Positions 19,179 through 27,749 are shown, counted from the first letter of the stretch. The stretch: DNA of 64,000 nucleotides from Phenylobacterium kunshanense (GCF_003254525.1 NZ_QFYS01000003.1:62001-126000); one strand, 5' to 3'. Numbers and translations are program-made. Notes: generated by a model from the sequence alone, not told the origin.

Positions 19179-20620
19179 TATGCGGGGACCTTGATCGCGG
19201 GCTGCTGGGGCGCGTGGAGCATCGAGTTCCGCCGGGCGTAGAAGGCCCAGTTCACGACGACGCAGCTCAGGTAGAAGCCGAGGAAGACGAGGAGGGCGGT
19301 CTCAGGGCCGCCGGTGGCCTTCAGGGAGTCCCCGAACGCCTTGGGGATGAAGAAGCCGCCGAAGGCGCCGATGGCCGACGAGAAGCCGACGATGGCGGCC
19401 GATTCCATCTCGGCGGCCTTGAGGCGGGTGGCCGGATCGGCCGCCGGCATCAGCCGCGGCATGTCCGAGCGCATGATCGCGGGGATCATCTGGAAGGTCG
19501 AGGCGTTGCCGACGCCCGTCCAGAAGAACAGCCAGATGAAGGCGGCGAAGAAGAAGGCGAAGGACGGCGCCGCGCCGGTGGCGCCGACGCTGTAGAGCAC
19601 CGCGCCCACGCCCAGCGACATGGCCAGGAACACCCAGGTGGTGACGTACTCGCCGCCGAACTTGTCCGAGACCCAGCCAGTCAGCGCGCGCGAGGCGGCC
19701 CCCACCAACGGCCCCAGGAAGGCGAACTGCAGGGCGTTCACGTCCGGGAACAGCGTCTTGGTCAGCAGCGGGAAGGCCGCCGAGAAGCCGATGAACGAGC
19801 CGAATGTGCCGAGGTAGAGGTAGCACATGACCCAGTTGTGGGTGCGCTTGAAGACCACGGACTGGGCCGCGAAGGAGGCCTTGGCCGAGGCGATATCGTT
19901 CATGCCGACCCACGCGGCGACCGCCGCGGCGACGATGAACGGGACCCAGACGAAGCCGGCGTTCTGCAGCCAGACCTGGCTCTCGACGCCCTTCTCGACG
20001 GCGATCTGCGGCGCGCCGACCACCGGGGCGAACGCGCCCAGGGTGATGACGACCGGCACCAGGAACTGCATCAGGCTGACACCCAGGTTCCCGAAGCCGG
20101 CGTTGACCGCCAGCGCGTTGCCCTTCTCGGCCTTCGGATAGAAGAACGAGATGTTCGACATCGACGAGGCGAAGTTCCCTCCGCCGAGGCCGCAGGCCAG
20201 GGCCAGGGCCACGAACACCCAGTAGGGCGTGGCGGGGTTCTGGACGGCGATGCCGATGCCGATGGCCGGGATCAGCAGCGACAGCGTCGAGACCAGGGTC
20301 CAGAGCCGCCCGCCCAGGATCGGCACCAGGAAGCTGTAGAAGATCCGCAGCGTCGCGCCGGACAGCGCGGGCAGGGCCGTCAGCCAGAAGAGCTGCTCGG
20401 TGGTGAACTTGAAGCCGATCAGCTTCAGCTTCGCCACGACCATCGACCACACCATCCAGATGGCGAAGGCCAGGGTCAGGTTGGGGACGCTGATCCAGAG
20501 GTTGCGGGTGGCCACGCGCTTGCCGCTGGCCTGCCAGAACCCGGGATCCTCGGGGCGCCAGTCGGTGAGGACGTGGCGGCCGGACCGTTCTGCGGACATC
20601 TGAGTCGTGCCTCTTGTCAT
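19178..20620 (-). CDS. narK: NarK2-type nitrate/nitrite antiporter (MFS)
   Basis: 480 residues from the ATG at 20620, which overlaps the preceding MFS gene stop by 4 nt (ATGA); a second ATG at 20599 with AAGAGG about 10 nt upstream is equally possible (473 residues). It has twelve helices in the NNP family layout. The nitrate signature regions are GNFASSMSNISFFYPKAEKG and FSSAIGAFGGFFIPKAFG, and there is a long loop between helices 6 and 7. Related NarK2/NarU proteins exchange nitrate for nitrite. In Paracoccus the NarK1 and NarK2 halves are fused; here they are two overlapping genes. Confidence 0.93.
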   Translation of the reverse strand: MTRGTTQMSAERSGRHVLTDWRPEDPGFWQASGKRVATRNLWISVPNLTLAFAIWMVWSMVVAKLKLIGFKFTTEQLFWLTALPALSGATLRIFYSFLVPILGGRLWTLVSTLSLLIPAIGIGIAVQNPATPYWVFVALALACGLGGGNFASSMSNISFFYPKAEKGNALAVNAGFGNLGVSLMQFLVPVVITLGAFAPVVGAPQIAVEKGVESQVWLQNAGFVWVPFIVAAAVAAWVGMNDIASAKASFAAQSVVFKRTHNWVMCYLYLGTFGSFIGFSAAFPLLTKTLFPDVNALQFAFLGPLVGAASRALTGWVSDKFGGEYVTTWVFLAMSLGVGAVLYSVGATGAAPSFAFFFAAFIWLFFWTGVGNASTFQMIPAIMRSDMPRLMPAADPATRLKAAEMESAAIVGFSSAIGAFGGFFIPKAFGDSLKATGGPETALLVFLGFYLSCVVVNWAFYARRNSMLHAPQQPAIKVPA

Positions 20621-21984
20621 TCGGCCGGCTGCAAGCCGCCGCCGACGGCGGGGCGCGCAGGTTGCGGCGGGTTGGGTTGCGTCGGCATGCCGGCCATCTC
20701 CGGCAGCTCGGGCAGGGTCCCGAGCTGCGGCGCGGCGCGGCGCTCCATCCGGCGGATCGCGAAGTGCATCCAGGCAAGCGCGGTCGCGACGAGGACGAAC
20801 AGCAGCATGAAGCAGCTGGTCCAGACGCCGGTCAGGTCGTTCAGGGCGCCGAAGGCGATGGGCAGGATGAAGCCGCCCAGGCCGCCGATCATGCCGACCA
20901 GGCCGCCGACCGAGCCGATGTGGGCCGGGTAGTAGACGGGGATGTGCTTGAACACCGCCGCCTTGCCGAGGCTCATGGCGAACCCGAGGACGAAGGCGAT
21001 GACGGTGAAGGTGACGAGGTCGGTGGCCAGGCGGAACTCGATTGGTCCGCGGATGCCGTCGACCACGTAGCTGGTGGCCGGGTACGAGAGCAGGAAGGTG
21101 CAGACCAGGCTGACGCTGAAGGTGACGTACATGACCTTCCGCGCGCCGATCTTGTCCGACAGCCAGCCGCCGAACACGCGGAACAGCGAGCCGGGGATCG
21201 AGTAGGCTGCGGCGATCATGCCGGCGGTCTTGATGTCGAGGCCGTAGACCCCGACCAGGTAGCGCGGCAGCCAGAGCGCCAGCGCCACGAAGGCTCCGAA
21301 GACGAAGAAGTAGTAGAGCGAGAAGCGCCAGACCTGCAGCTTCTTCAGCGGCGAGAGCTGGAGCCACGTGGCCTCGGCCTTCTCCCCCGTTGCGCGCCGG
21401 CGGATGAGGTCAGGATCGTCCCGGGTGACCAGGAAACTGATCACGGCGATGAGCGCCAGCAGACCGGCCCAGACCTGGGCGACTGTCTCCCAGCCGAACG
21501 CCACCATCACGAACGGCGCGCCGAACTTGGTGACCGCCGAGCCGACGTTCCCCGCGCCGAAGATGCCGAGCGCGGTGCCCTGCCTCTCCTTCGGGAAGAA
21601 CTTCGAGACGTAGGCGACGCCGACCGCGAACGAGCCGCCGGCGATACCGACGCCCAGGGCGGCGATCAGGAACTGGAGGTAGGTCTCGGCATAGGACAAG
21701 GCATAGGTCGCAGCCGCAGCCGACAGCATGACCACCAGGTTCACCAGGCGGCCACCGTACTGGTCGGTCCAGACCCCCAGGACCACCCGGATCAGCGAGC
21801 CCGTCAGGATCGGGGTGCCGACCAGCAGTCCGAACTGGAACTCGCTGAGCCCCAGCTCCTGTTTGATCTGCACGCCGATGATCGAGAAGATCGTCCACAC
21901 CGCAAAGCACGCGGTGAAGGCGAAGGTGCTCATGCCGAGCGCAATGCCGGCGCCTGGCGGGGATGGTGCGGCTTTGGCGGTCAC
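20617..21984 (-). CDS. narK: NarK1-type nitrate/H+ symporter (MFS), first gene of the nar operon
   Basis: 455 residues with twelve predicted helices (STFAFTACFAVWTIFSIIGV, VNLVVMLSAAAATYALSY and so on). The NNP motifs are GIAGGSFAVGVAYVSKFFPK (helix 5) and VGGLVGMIGGLGGFILPIAFG (helix 11). The C-terminal tail is Pro-rich (QPNPPQPARPAVGGG). NarK1 proteins bring in nitrate with protons to start respiration before nitrite accumulates. It heads the ten-gene minus-strand operon; an exact FNR-type box is centred 85 bp upstream of its ATG, which predicts a 44-nt leader at class II spacing. Confidence 0.93.
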   Translation of the reverse strand: MTAKAAPSPPGAGIALGMSTFAFTACFAVWTIFSIIGVQIKQELGLSEFQFGLLVGTPILTGSLIRVVLGVWTDQYGGRLVNLVVMLSAAAATYALSYAETYLQFLIAALGVGIAGGSFAVGVAYVSKFFPKERQGTALGIFGAGNVGSAVTKFGAPFVMVAFGWETVAQVWAGLLALIAVISFLVTRDDPDLIRRRATGEKAEATWLQLSPLKKLQVWRFSLYYFFVFGAFVALALWLPRYLVGVYGLDIKTAGMIAAAYSIPGSLFRVFGGWLSDKIGARKVMYVTFSVSLVCTFLLSYPATSYVVDGIRGPIEFRLATDLVTFTVIAFVLGFAMSLGKAAVFKHIPVYYPAHIGSVGGLVGMIGGLGGFILPIAFGALNDLTGVWTSCFMLLFVLVATALAWMHFAIRRMERRAAPQLGTLPELPEMAGMPTQPNPPQPARPAVGGGLQPAE

Positions 21985-22062
21985 GATGACCCTCGAAGTC
22001 CTGCGAGGGCCCTTTGCCCCCGCTGTCGCTGGTTCGTTTGCAGCAGAGACGCGTCACTAGAT

Positions 22063-22076
22063 TTGACCGACATCAA
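22063..22076. promoter_or_regulatory. FNR-type box of the nar operon promoter
   Basis: TTGAC-CGAC-ATCAA, an exact TTGAY-N4-RTCAA site, centred at 22069.5 in the divergent narK1/regulator region. With class II geometry the narK1 transcript would start near 22028. It overlaps the palindrome CAATCGATTG (22074-22083) and a wider imperfect repeat CCGAC...GTCGG. The whole 21985-22295 interval (311 bp) holds no gene; it is markedly AT-rich at 22060-22200. Confidence 0.8.
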
Positions 22077-22219
22077 TCGATTGGTCGGCAAGTGCAAGAA
22101 TTGACTCTGAAATGTCATTTGTTCAAGTCAAGCTTGCTCAAGTAACGATTGATAATAGATCGACGTCATTTCGCGGCTTGATGAAAAGCAAGTGGGAAAT
22201 CCACCCGCAGCGGGCCTGA

Positions 22220-22233
22220 TTGACGAAAATCAA
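22220..22233. promoter_or_regulatory. FNR-type box upstream of the Crp/Fnr regulator gene
   Basis: TTGAC-GAAA-ATCAA, an exact site, centred 69.5 bp upstream of the regulator ATG at 22296. At class II spacing the transcript would start near 22268. A near-match, TTGAT-GAAA-AGCAA (one mismatch), lies at 22178-22191. This suggests auto- or cross-regulation by an FNR-family protein. Confidence 0.75.
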
Positions 22234-22295
22234 GGATGGATGCGGTCGGTCGGGGCACACACCACGAGTTGGCCAGATTGGGAGGGTCCCGCCGG

Positions 22296-23069
22296 ATGCC
22301 GATGCGAGACACTGAACTGGAGCGGGTTCGGGCGCTGCCGCTGTTCGCCGAGTGTTCGGACGAGACGTTTCGCAACGTCACGGGAGGCGCCTTCCTGCAG
22401 CGCTTCCCCGCCGGCACCACCCTGCTGCTCGAGGGCGACCAGGTCGATTTCCTCTACGTGCTGCTGGATGGCCTCGTGGAACTCGAGGGCACCTGGAACG
22501 ACAAGGAGACCACGCTCTCCGTCCTCCGGCCGGTCTCCACCTTCATCCTCGCGGCCGTGGTGCTGGACGCCGACGGGCTGATGAGCGCCCGGACGATCGA
22601 GCGGTCCGACATCCTCATGCTGTCGGGCGAGGCGATCCGCCGCGCGATGCGTGAGGACGCCTCGTTCGGTATCGCCGTCGCCCAGGAGCTTGCCGGCTGC
22701 TACCGCGGCCTCGTACGCACCCTGAAGAACCAGAAGCTGCGCGGCGGCCTCGAGCGGCTGGCCAACTACCTCATCACCCAGCGGCTCCGGCTTGGCGGGG
22801 ATCCAACCTTCACCCTGCCGCATGAAAAGCGGGTGCTGGCCTCGCTCCTGGGCATGACACCCGAGAACCTCTCGCGCGCCTTCGCGACCCTTGCCGACTA
22901 CGGGGTGGAGGTGAATGGGCCGCAGGTGACCATTGCCCGTCCGGTGGTGCTCGAGCGTCTCGCCAAGCCGGATCCGCTGATCGACAACCACCAGCCGGTG
23001 AGCGGCGGCCCGACGGGCAAGGCGCAACGCGAACGCTGGCCGCGCCCCGCCTCCTCCAAGGTGGCCTGA
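22296..23069 (+). CDS. Crp/Fnr-family regulator without Fe-S ligands (NarR/DNR-like)
   Basis: 257 residues from the ATG at 22296, supported by GGAGGG 9 nt upstream; an in-frame ATG at 22236 is less likely because it lies beside an FNR box. The cyclic-nucleotide-binding-type beta-roll covers about 10-130, followed by the dimer helix and a winged helix with LGMTPENLSRAFATL, whose E-x-x-S-R recognition pattern is that of FNR-class proteins reading TTGAT half-sites. Only two Cys are present and there is no N-terminal four-Cys cluster, so it is not an O2-sensing FNR. NarR (nitrate/nitrite) or DNR (NO/haem) type sensing would fit next to narK-narG. Confidence 0.85.
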   Translation: MPMRDTELERVRALPLFAECSDETFRNVTGGAFLQRFPAGTTLLLEGDQVDFLYVLLDGLVELEGTWNDKETTLSVLRPVSTFILAAVVLDADGLMSARTIERSDILMLSGEAIRRAMREDASFGIAVAQELAGCYRGLVRTLKNQKLRGGLERLANYLITQRLRLGGDPTFTLPHEKRVLASLLGMTPENLSRAFATLADYGVEVNGPQVTIARPVVLERLAKPDPLIDNHQPVSGGPTGKAQRERWPRPASSKVA

Positions 23070-23072
23070 CCC

Positions 23073-24128
23073 TCAGCCTCCGAACTGGGCAAGCTGGCGG
23101 GTGTCGCCGCTGTTGGCCTCGTGCAGGCGGTGACCGGCCGGCTTTCCCGCGAGCGCGGCCACGATCCGGGCGCGCAGCGCCTCCGGCTCGTCCTTCTCCA
23201 GCAGGTCCTTCAGGTTCACGCCCAGCTCGCCGAACAGGCAAAGGCGGAGCTGGCCGCGCGCGGTCACCCGTAGCCGGTTGCAGCTGTCGCAGAAGCCGGG
23301 CGCGTAGGGCGCGATGAGGCCGATACGGCCGGCGTAGTCCGGATGCACGAACTCCACGGCCGGTCCGTCGTCCAGCTCCCGCTCGCGCCGGGTCCATCCC
23401 CGGGTCGCCAACCAGTCGGTGAGCACGGCGCCGGGCACGTGCTGGTCGGCGAAGAACTCGGCATTGTCGCCGGTCCGCATCAGCTCGATGAACCGCACCG
23501 CCACCGGCCGCTCGCGGACGAACTCGGCGAAGGCGTCGAACCCGGACGCGGCGGTGTCGCGCAGCAGCACGCCGTTGACCTTCACCGCCGGCATGCCGCG
23601 CTCCAGCGCGCGGTCGAGACCTGCGATCACCGAGCCCAGCCGATCATGACCGGTGATCCGGCGGAAGCCCTCCGGGTCGAGCGAGTCGATGCTGACGTTC
23701 AGGTTGGTGAGGCCCGCCTCATGCCACCCGTCGATCTGGCGTTGGAGGTTCCAGCCATTCGTGGTGATGCAGACCTTGTCCACGCCGGGCACGGCGCTGG
23801 TCCGCGCGATGATGTGCGTCAGGTCGCGGCGGACGCTGGGCTCGCCGCCGGTCAGCCGGACCTTCCCCACGCCCATATCGGCGAACGCGCGCACGACGCG
23901 CTCGGCCTCCAGCGGCGAGATGAAGTCGAGCGGTCCTGTCTTCCGGAAGCCGTCCGGCAGGCAGTAGGTGCAGCGGAAGTTGCAGACCTCGGTGAGCGAG
24001 AGCCGCAGATAGCGGAAACGGCGGCCGAAGCCGTCGACGAGACGTCCCAACGCGGGCTCCTTTCCAAGCGCGGGAGGCGGCGGGGTTTCCCCCGCGACCC
24101 TTGCCGGGTGGGCCGGCGCGGCGGACAC
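23073..24128 (-). CDS. moaA: GTP 3',8-cyclase (molybdenum cofactor biosynthesis)
   Basis: 351 residues from a GTG start; the true start may be further in, since the family similarity begins at LVDGFGRRFRYLRLSLTEVC. The radical-SAM cluster is Cys49-x3-Cys53-x2-Cys56 (CNFRCTYC), the second cluster is CDSCNRLRVTARGQLRLC, and the protein ends in the conserved Gly-Gly tail. MoaA starts molybdopterin synthesis from GTP, and its cofactor product is needed by NarG. The stop is only 3 nt from that of the convergent regulator gene. An FNR-type box lies 109 bp upstream. Confidence 0.96.
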   Translation of the reverse strand: MSAAPAHPARVAGETPPPPALGKEPALGRLVDGFGRRFRYLRLSLTEVCNFRCTYCLPDGFRKTGPLDFISPLEAERVVRAFADMGVGKVRLTGGEPSVRRDLTHIIARTSAVPGVDKVCITTNGWNLQRQIDGWHEAGLTNLNVSIDSLDPEGFRRITGHDRLGSVIAGLDRALERGMPAVKVNGVLLRDTAASGFDAFAEFVRERPVAVRFIELMRTGDNAEFFADQHVPGAVLTDWLATRGWTRRERELDDGPAVEFVHPDYAGRIGLIAPYAPGFCDSCNRLRVTARGQLRLCLFGELGVNLKDLLEKDEPEALRARIVAALAGKPAGHRLHEANSGDTRQLAQFGG

Positions 24129-24230
24129 GCCGTGGCGCGGGAAGGCGCTTTAGGCAGGACCGCTCGGAGCAGATGAGTTCACCGTACGGATCGGCTCGCC
24201 TCCGCGCCATGACGCCGCCCCTGGGGGCGC

Positions 24231-24244
24231 TTGATGGACGTCAA
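24231..24244. promoter_or_regulatory. FNR-type box between nnrS and moaA
   Basis: TTGAT-GGAC-GTCAA, an exact site overlapping the last codons and stop of nnrS, centred 109.5 bp upstream of the moaA GTG. No clear -10 sits at class II distance, so either the moaA start is misplaced or the promoter is atypical. Confidence 0.6.
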
Positions 24245-25407
24245 GCGGCGGCCGGCCGGGGCAGCAGCAGCATGCGGCCGTAGGCCACGGCGTAGCCTCC
24301 GAACGCCATGACCCACAGGCCCGCCGAGAGCATCAGCAGGGCCGGCTGCGCCTGGGGCCAGAGTGGCGCGGCCGTGCGGATGGCGGCGGCGAGGTTGACG
24401 GCGACATAGATCGCCAGGGTGGCGCTGTCGGCGGCGAGCGGGCGGCCCGTATGGCCGCGGCTGGCGCGGGTCATCACGGCCAGGGTCATGACGCCCACGG
24501 CGCCCGCCGTCAGGGCATGCACGCCGGCGGTGGCGGGGATGGTGGGATCGAGGCGCGTGGCGCCCAGGAGCAGCAGGCCTGTGGCGAGCCAGGCGTACCC
24601 CAGGTGCAGGATCCACACGAGCGGTTCGGACGCGGCCGCCCAGCCGCGCCAGCGCGCAAGGCGGATGACGTTGGCGCAGCCCGCCGTGCCCAGCACGATC
24701 CCGGTCAGCGGCTCCTGCGGTCCGGCCACCCAGGCGAGGGCGGCGAGGGCGGTGATGGCGAGCACTGTATTGTCGAGGCGCGAGGCGACCGCGGGCTCAG
24801 GCGTCAGGCGGCGCTGGCGCATCCAGTTGCGGGTGAAGCTGGGCGTGATGCGCCCGCCGATGAGCGCGATCAGCACGATCATCGCCCCGAGGGCCAGCCG
24901 CTCGCCGACGCCCGAATAGGCCAGGGCGGGGTCAAGGTGGAAGGCGATGTTGCCGGCGGCGAGCATGGTCACCAGGCCGCAGACAGGCAGGTTTCGCCAG
25001 TTCCGCCCGGCGAGCACCTCGCGCCAGACAACCGTGGCGAAGGCGACCAGGAATAGGGAGTCGATGGCCGCGGCGGCCAGTCCCAGCGTGGTCTCGAACA
25101 GCATGGCCAGGCGGCCGGCCACCCAGAGGCCGACGAGGCCCCCCAGCGGCGCGCCGATCACCGGCATCCGGCCGGTCCAGTTCGGGATGGCGGTGGTGAG
25201 GAAGCCGGCCACGACCGCCGCCAGGAAGCCGAACAGCATCTCGTGGACGTGCCAATCGCGATCGAGGGCGCCGCTCCCGAGGTAGCTCCAGACCCAGAGC
25301 GGGACCACGAGCGCGCTCCAGACGGCGCCGAACAGGAAGAACGGCCGGAAGCCGAAGCTGAACAGGGCCGGTCCCTGATAGGCGCGGCGGGCGGCTGCGG
25401 TAGGCAT
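24241..25407 (-). CDS. nnrS: NnrS family haem-copper membrane protein
   Basis: 388 residues, almost entirely hydrophobic, with about twelve transmembrane helices. The family signatures are the N-terminal FSFGFRPFFLFGAVWSAL, DWHVHEMLFGFLAAVVAGFL with its His pair, and AGVHALTAGAVGVMTLAVMTRASRGHTGR. NnrS proteins are linked to denitrification and nitrosative-stress resistance and bind haem and copper. A perfectly palindromic FNR-type box lies 41.5 bp (centre) from the ATG, so the mRNA is predicted to be leaderless. moaA follows 112 nt downstream. Confidence 0.92.
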   Translation of the reverse strand: MPTAAARRAYQGPALFSFGFRPFFLFGAVWSALVVPLWVWSYLGSGALDRDWHVHEMLFGFLAAVVAGFLTTAIPNWTGRMPVIGAPLGGLVGLWVAGRLAMLFETTLGLAAAAIDSLFLVAFATVVWREVLAGRNWRNLPVCGLVTMLAAGNIAFHLDPALAYSGVGERLALGAMIVLIALIGGRITPSFTRNWMRQRRLTPEPAVASRLDNTVLAITALAALAWVAGPQEPLTGIVLGTAGCANVIRLARWRGWAAASEPLVWILHLGYAWLATGLLLLGATRLDPTIPATAGVHALTAGAVGVMTLAVMTRASRGHTGRPLAADSATLAIYVAVNLAAAIRTAAPLWPQAQPALLMLSAGLWVMAFGGYAVAYGRMLLLPRPAAA

Positions 25408-25455
25408 GCCCGCCTTCTACGCCACCTTGGTCGCGCGTCGCTTGATGGCCATCAA
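25407..25455 (-). promoter_or_regulatory. Predicted class II FNR promoter giving leaderless nnrS mRNA
   Basis: On the minus strand the perfect palindrome TTGAT-GGCC-ATCAA (25455-25442) is followed by 22 nt, then TAGAAG (25419-25414; four of six matches to TATAAT), then 6 nt, then the nnrS ATG at 25407. Standard class II spacing (-41.5) puts the first transcribed base on the A of the ATG. AAGG just upstream could act as a weak ribosome site if transcription starts earlier. Confidence 0.6.
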
Positions 25456-25462
25456 CCAGGGG

Positions 25463-27664
25463 CTAGCCGCATTTCGAGTATCCGCAGGAGAGGCAGGTGT
25501 CGCAGCCTTCCTTTCGCTGCAGGTCGAAGCCGCCGCAGCGGGGGCAGGCGACGCCGGCGAACGGGCGGGTGGGCAGCGCCTGCGCCGCGGGTTCCGTGGG
25601 CGCCGGGCTCGCGCCGAGGTGCCGCTCGATGACGCCGCCGATCGCGGCCAGCAGCGAGGGCAAGTAGCGGCCGCCCAGCCAGGCCCCGCCGCGCGGGTCG
25701 AACACCGCCTTCAGCTCCTCGGCCACGAAGCTCACGTCGCCGCCGCGGCGGAACACCGCCGAGATCATCCGGGTCAGCCCGACCGTCCAGGCGTAGTGCT
25801 CCATGTTCTTGGAGTTGATGAAGATCTCGAACGGCCGCCGCACGCCCCCCTCGTTCAGGTCGTTGAGGGTCACGTAGACGGCGTGGGCGCTCTCGGGCCA
25901 CGCGATCTTGTAGGTGGCGCCCTCCAGGGCCTCTGGACGGGGTAGGAGCTTAGGCTCGGGTTCGGGCGAGGGGCCGACCGACAGCACCGAGCCGGTGATC
26001 GGGTTGGGTCGGTAGGTGGTCAGGCCCTTGCAGCCCTGGGCATAGCCGTCGCGGTAGACGTTCTGGAACGCCTCGAACGGGATGTCCTCCGGGCAGTTGA
26101 TGGTCTTGGAGATCGAGCTGTCCACATGGGCCTGGGCGGCGGCCTGCATGCGCACGTGCTCGGCGGGTGTCAGGGTCTGGGCGCTGACGAAGACGTCGGC
26201 CGGCGGCGGCGTCTCTCCGTGCAGGCGCTTCCAGACGGCGAGAGCGTAGTCTTCGACCGGCTCCTCGTGGGTGGAGCCATCGGGCTGGCGGACCTTGCGG
26301 GTGTAGGCGTAGGCGAACACCGGCTCGACGCCGGAGGAGACGTTGCCGGCCAGCAGCGAGGTCGTCCCCGTGGGCGCGATGGAGGTCAGGCAGCCGTTGC
26401 GCAGGCCGTGGCGCGCCACCAGCGCCCGCGTGTCGTCGTCCAGCGCCAGCAGGTTGGGGCGGTCGAGGATCGCGGGGTCATAGAGCGGGAACGGACCCCT
26501 CTCGGCGGCCAGCTCGGCCGAGGCGCGATAGGCCTCCCGCTGGATGACGGACAGCCACTGTCCGGTCAGTTCGACGGCGCGATCGCTGCCGTACGGCACG
26601 CCGCAGAAGACCAGGGCGTCGGCAAGGCCCGTGACCCCCAGGCCGATCCGCCGCTTGCTCTTGGCCTCCGCCTCCTGCGCTTCCAGCGGATAGCGCGAGA
26701 GGTCGATGACATTGTCCAGCATCCGCACGGCGGTGTGCGTCAGCTTGGCCAGTTCGGCCTCGTCCAGCCGGGCGTCGCGCTGGAAGGGCTCGGGGACGAG
26801 GCGCGCCAGGTTGATGGAGCCCAGCAGGCAGGCGCCGTAGGCCGGCAGCATCTGCTCGCCGCAGGGATTGCTGGCCAGGATGGTCTCGCAATAGCCGAGG
26901 TTGTTCCTCGCATTGACGCGGTCGATGAAGATCACGCCCGGCTCGGCCGCGTCGTAGGTCGCCTGCATGAGCCGCCCCCAGAGGTCGGCCGCGGGAACGG
27001 TGCGGAAGACCTGGCCCTCGAACACCAGCGGCCAGTCGGCCCCGGCCTCCAGCGCCGCCATGAAGGCGTCGGTGACCAGGACCGAGAGGTTGAAGTTCCG
27101 GAGCCGGCCCGGTTCGCGCTTGGCGTCGATGAACGCCTCGATGTCCGGATGATCGATGCGCAGGCATCCCATCATCGCCCCGCGCCGCTGGCCCGCCGAC
27201 AGGATGGTGCGGCACATGGAGTCCCAGACGTCCATGAAGCTCAGCGGGCCCGAGGCGTCGGCGGCGACACCTCTGACCGCCGCGCCGGCCGGTCGGATGG
27301 ACGAGAAATCCATGCCCACGCCGCCGCCCTGCTGGAGCGTGACGGCCGCCTCGCGCACGTGCTCGAAGATGCCGCCCAGGTCGTCGGGGATGCGCCCCAT
27401 GACGAAGCAGTTGAACAGCGTGACCCGGCGCGCCGTACCCGCCCCGGCGAGGATCCGGCCGGCGGGCAGGAAGCGGAAGTCGCGCAGAGCGTCCATGAAC
27501 CGCGCCCGCATCTCGGCGCGGCGCTCCGGCGCCTCGGCCTCGGCGAGGGCGGTCGCCACGCGGTCCCAGGTGGCCTCGATCGTCGCGTCGCCGGCGTCGT
27601 CGTCGGTCCGGAACCGATACTTGCTGGACCAGATCTCGCTCGCCAGCGGGTTGTCGAACGCCAT
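25463..27664 (-). CDS. nrdJ: Adenosylcobalamin-dependent (class II) ribonucleotide reductase
   Basis: 733 residues from the ATG at 27664, supported by AAGGAG 8 nt upstream. Family segments include RFLPAGRILAGAGTAR, LFNCFVMG, GVGMDFSSIRP, SNPCGEQMLPAYGACLLGSI (active-site Cys and Glu), and SIAPTGTTSLLAGNVSSGVEP. A C-terminal zinc-ribbon-like tail carries two CxxC pairs (CPRCGG and CLSCG) that probably re-reduce the active site. It makes deoxynucleotides without O2, which fits its position in the anaerobic island. A one-mismatch FNR-type box lies about 86 bp upstream. Confidence 0.95.
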   Translation of the reverse strand: MAFDNPLASEIWSSKYRFRTDDDAGDATIEATWDRVATALAEAEAPERRAEMRARFMDALRDFRFLPAGRILAGAGTARRVTLFNCFVMGRIPDDLGGIFEHVREAAVTLQQGGGVGMDFSSIRPAGAAVRGVAADASGPLSFMDVWDSMCRTILSAGQRRGAMMGCLRIDHPDIEAFIDAKREPGRLRNFNLSVLVTDAFMAALEAGADWPLVFEGQVFRTVPAADLWGRLMQATYDAAEPGVIFIDRVNARNNLGYCETILASNPCGEQMLPAYGACLLGSINLARLVPEPFQRDARLDEAELAKLTHTAVRMLDNVIDLSRYPLEAQEAEAKSKRRIGLGVTGLADALVFCGVPYGSDRAVELTGQWLSVIQREAYRASAELAAERGPFPLYDPAILDRPNLLALDDDTRALVARHGLRNGCLTSIAPTGTTSLLAGNVSSGVEPVFAYAYTRKVRQPDGSTHEEPVEDYALAVWKRLHGETPPPADVFVSAQTLTPAEHVRMQAAAQAHVDSSISKTINCPEDIPFEAFQNVYRDGYAQGCKGLTTYRPNPITGSVLSVGPSPEPEPKLLPRPEALEGATYKIAWPESAHAVYVTLNDLNEGGVRRPFEIFINSKNMEHYAWTVGLTRMISAVFRRGGDVSFVAEELKAVFDPRGGAWLGGRYLPSLLAAIGGVIERHLGASPAPTEPAAQALPTRPFAGVACPRCGGFDLQRKEGCDTCLSCGYSKCG

Positions 27665-27749
27665 GGCCGTCACTCCTTGAAGAAATCGGGGGCGTAACGC
27701 TGACCGATTCCTCGCCTGCCAGAGGTCGCAGGAGCGGCCGCGCAGCGCC

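Noticed and set aside
22178..22191. TTGAT-GAAA-AGCAA as another FNR box
   Set aside because: One mismatch in a strongly conserved position, and it lies between two better sites, so I mention it only as a near-match.
23719..24210. Frame from an ATG at 24210 between nnrS and moaA
   Set aside because: It has Arg/Pro-rich composition and runs out of phase through moaA.
24128..24230. Class II spacing of the 24231 box to a moaA transcription start
   Set aside because: No acceptable -10 is found at that distance, so I did not draw a promoter, only the box.
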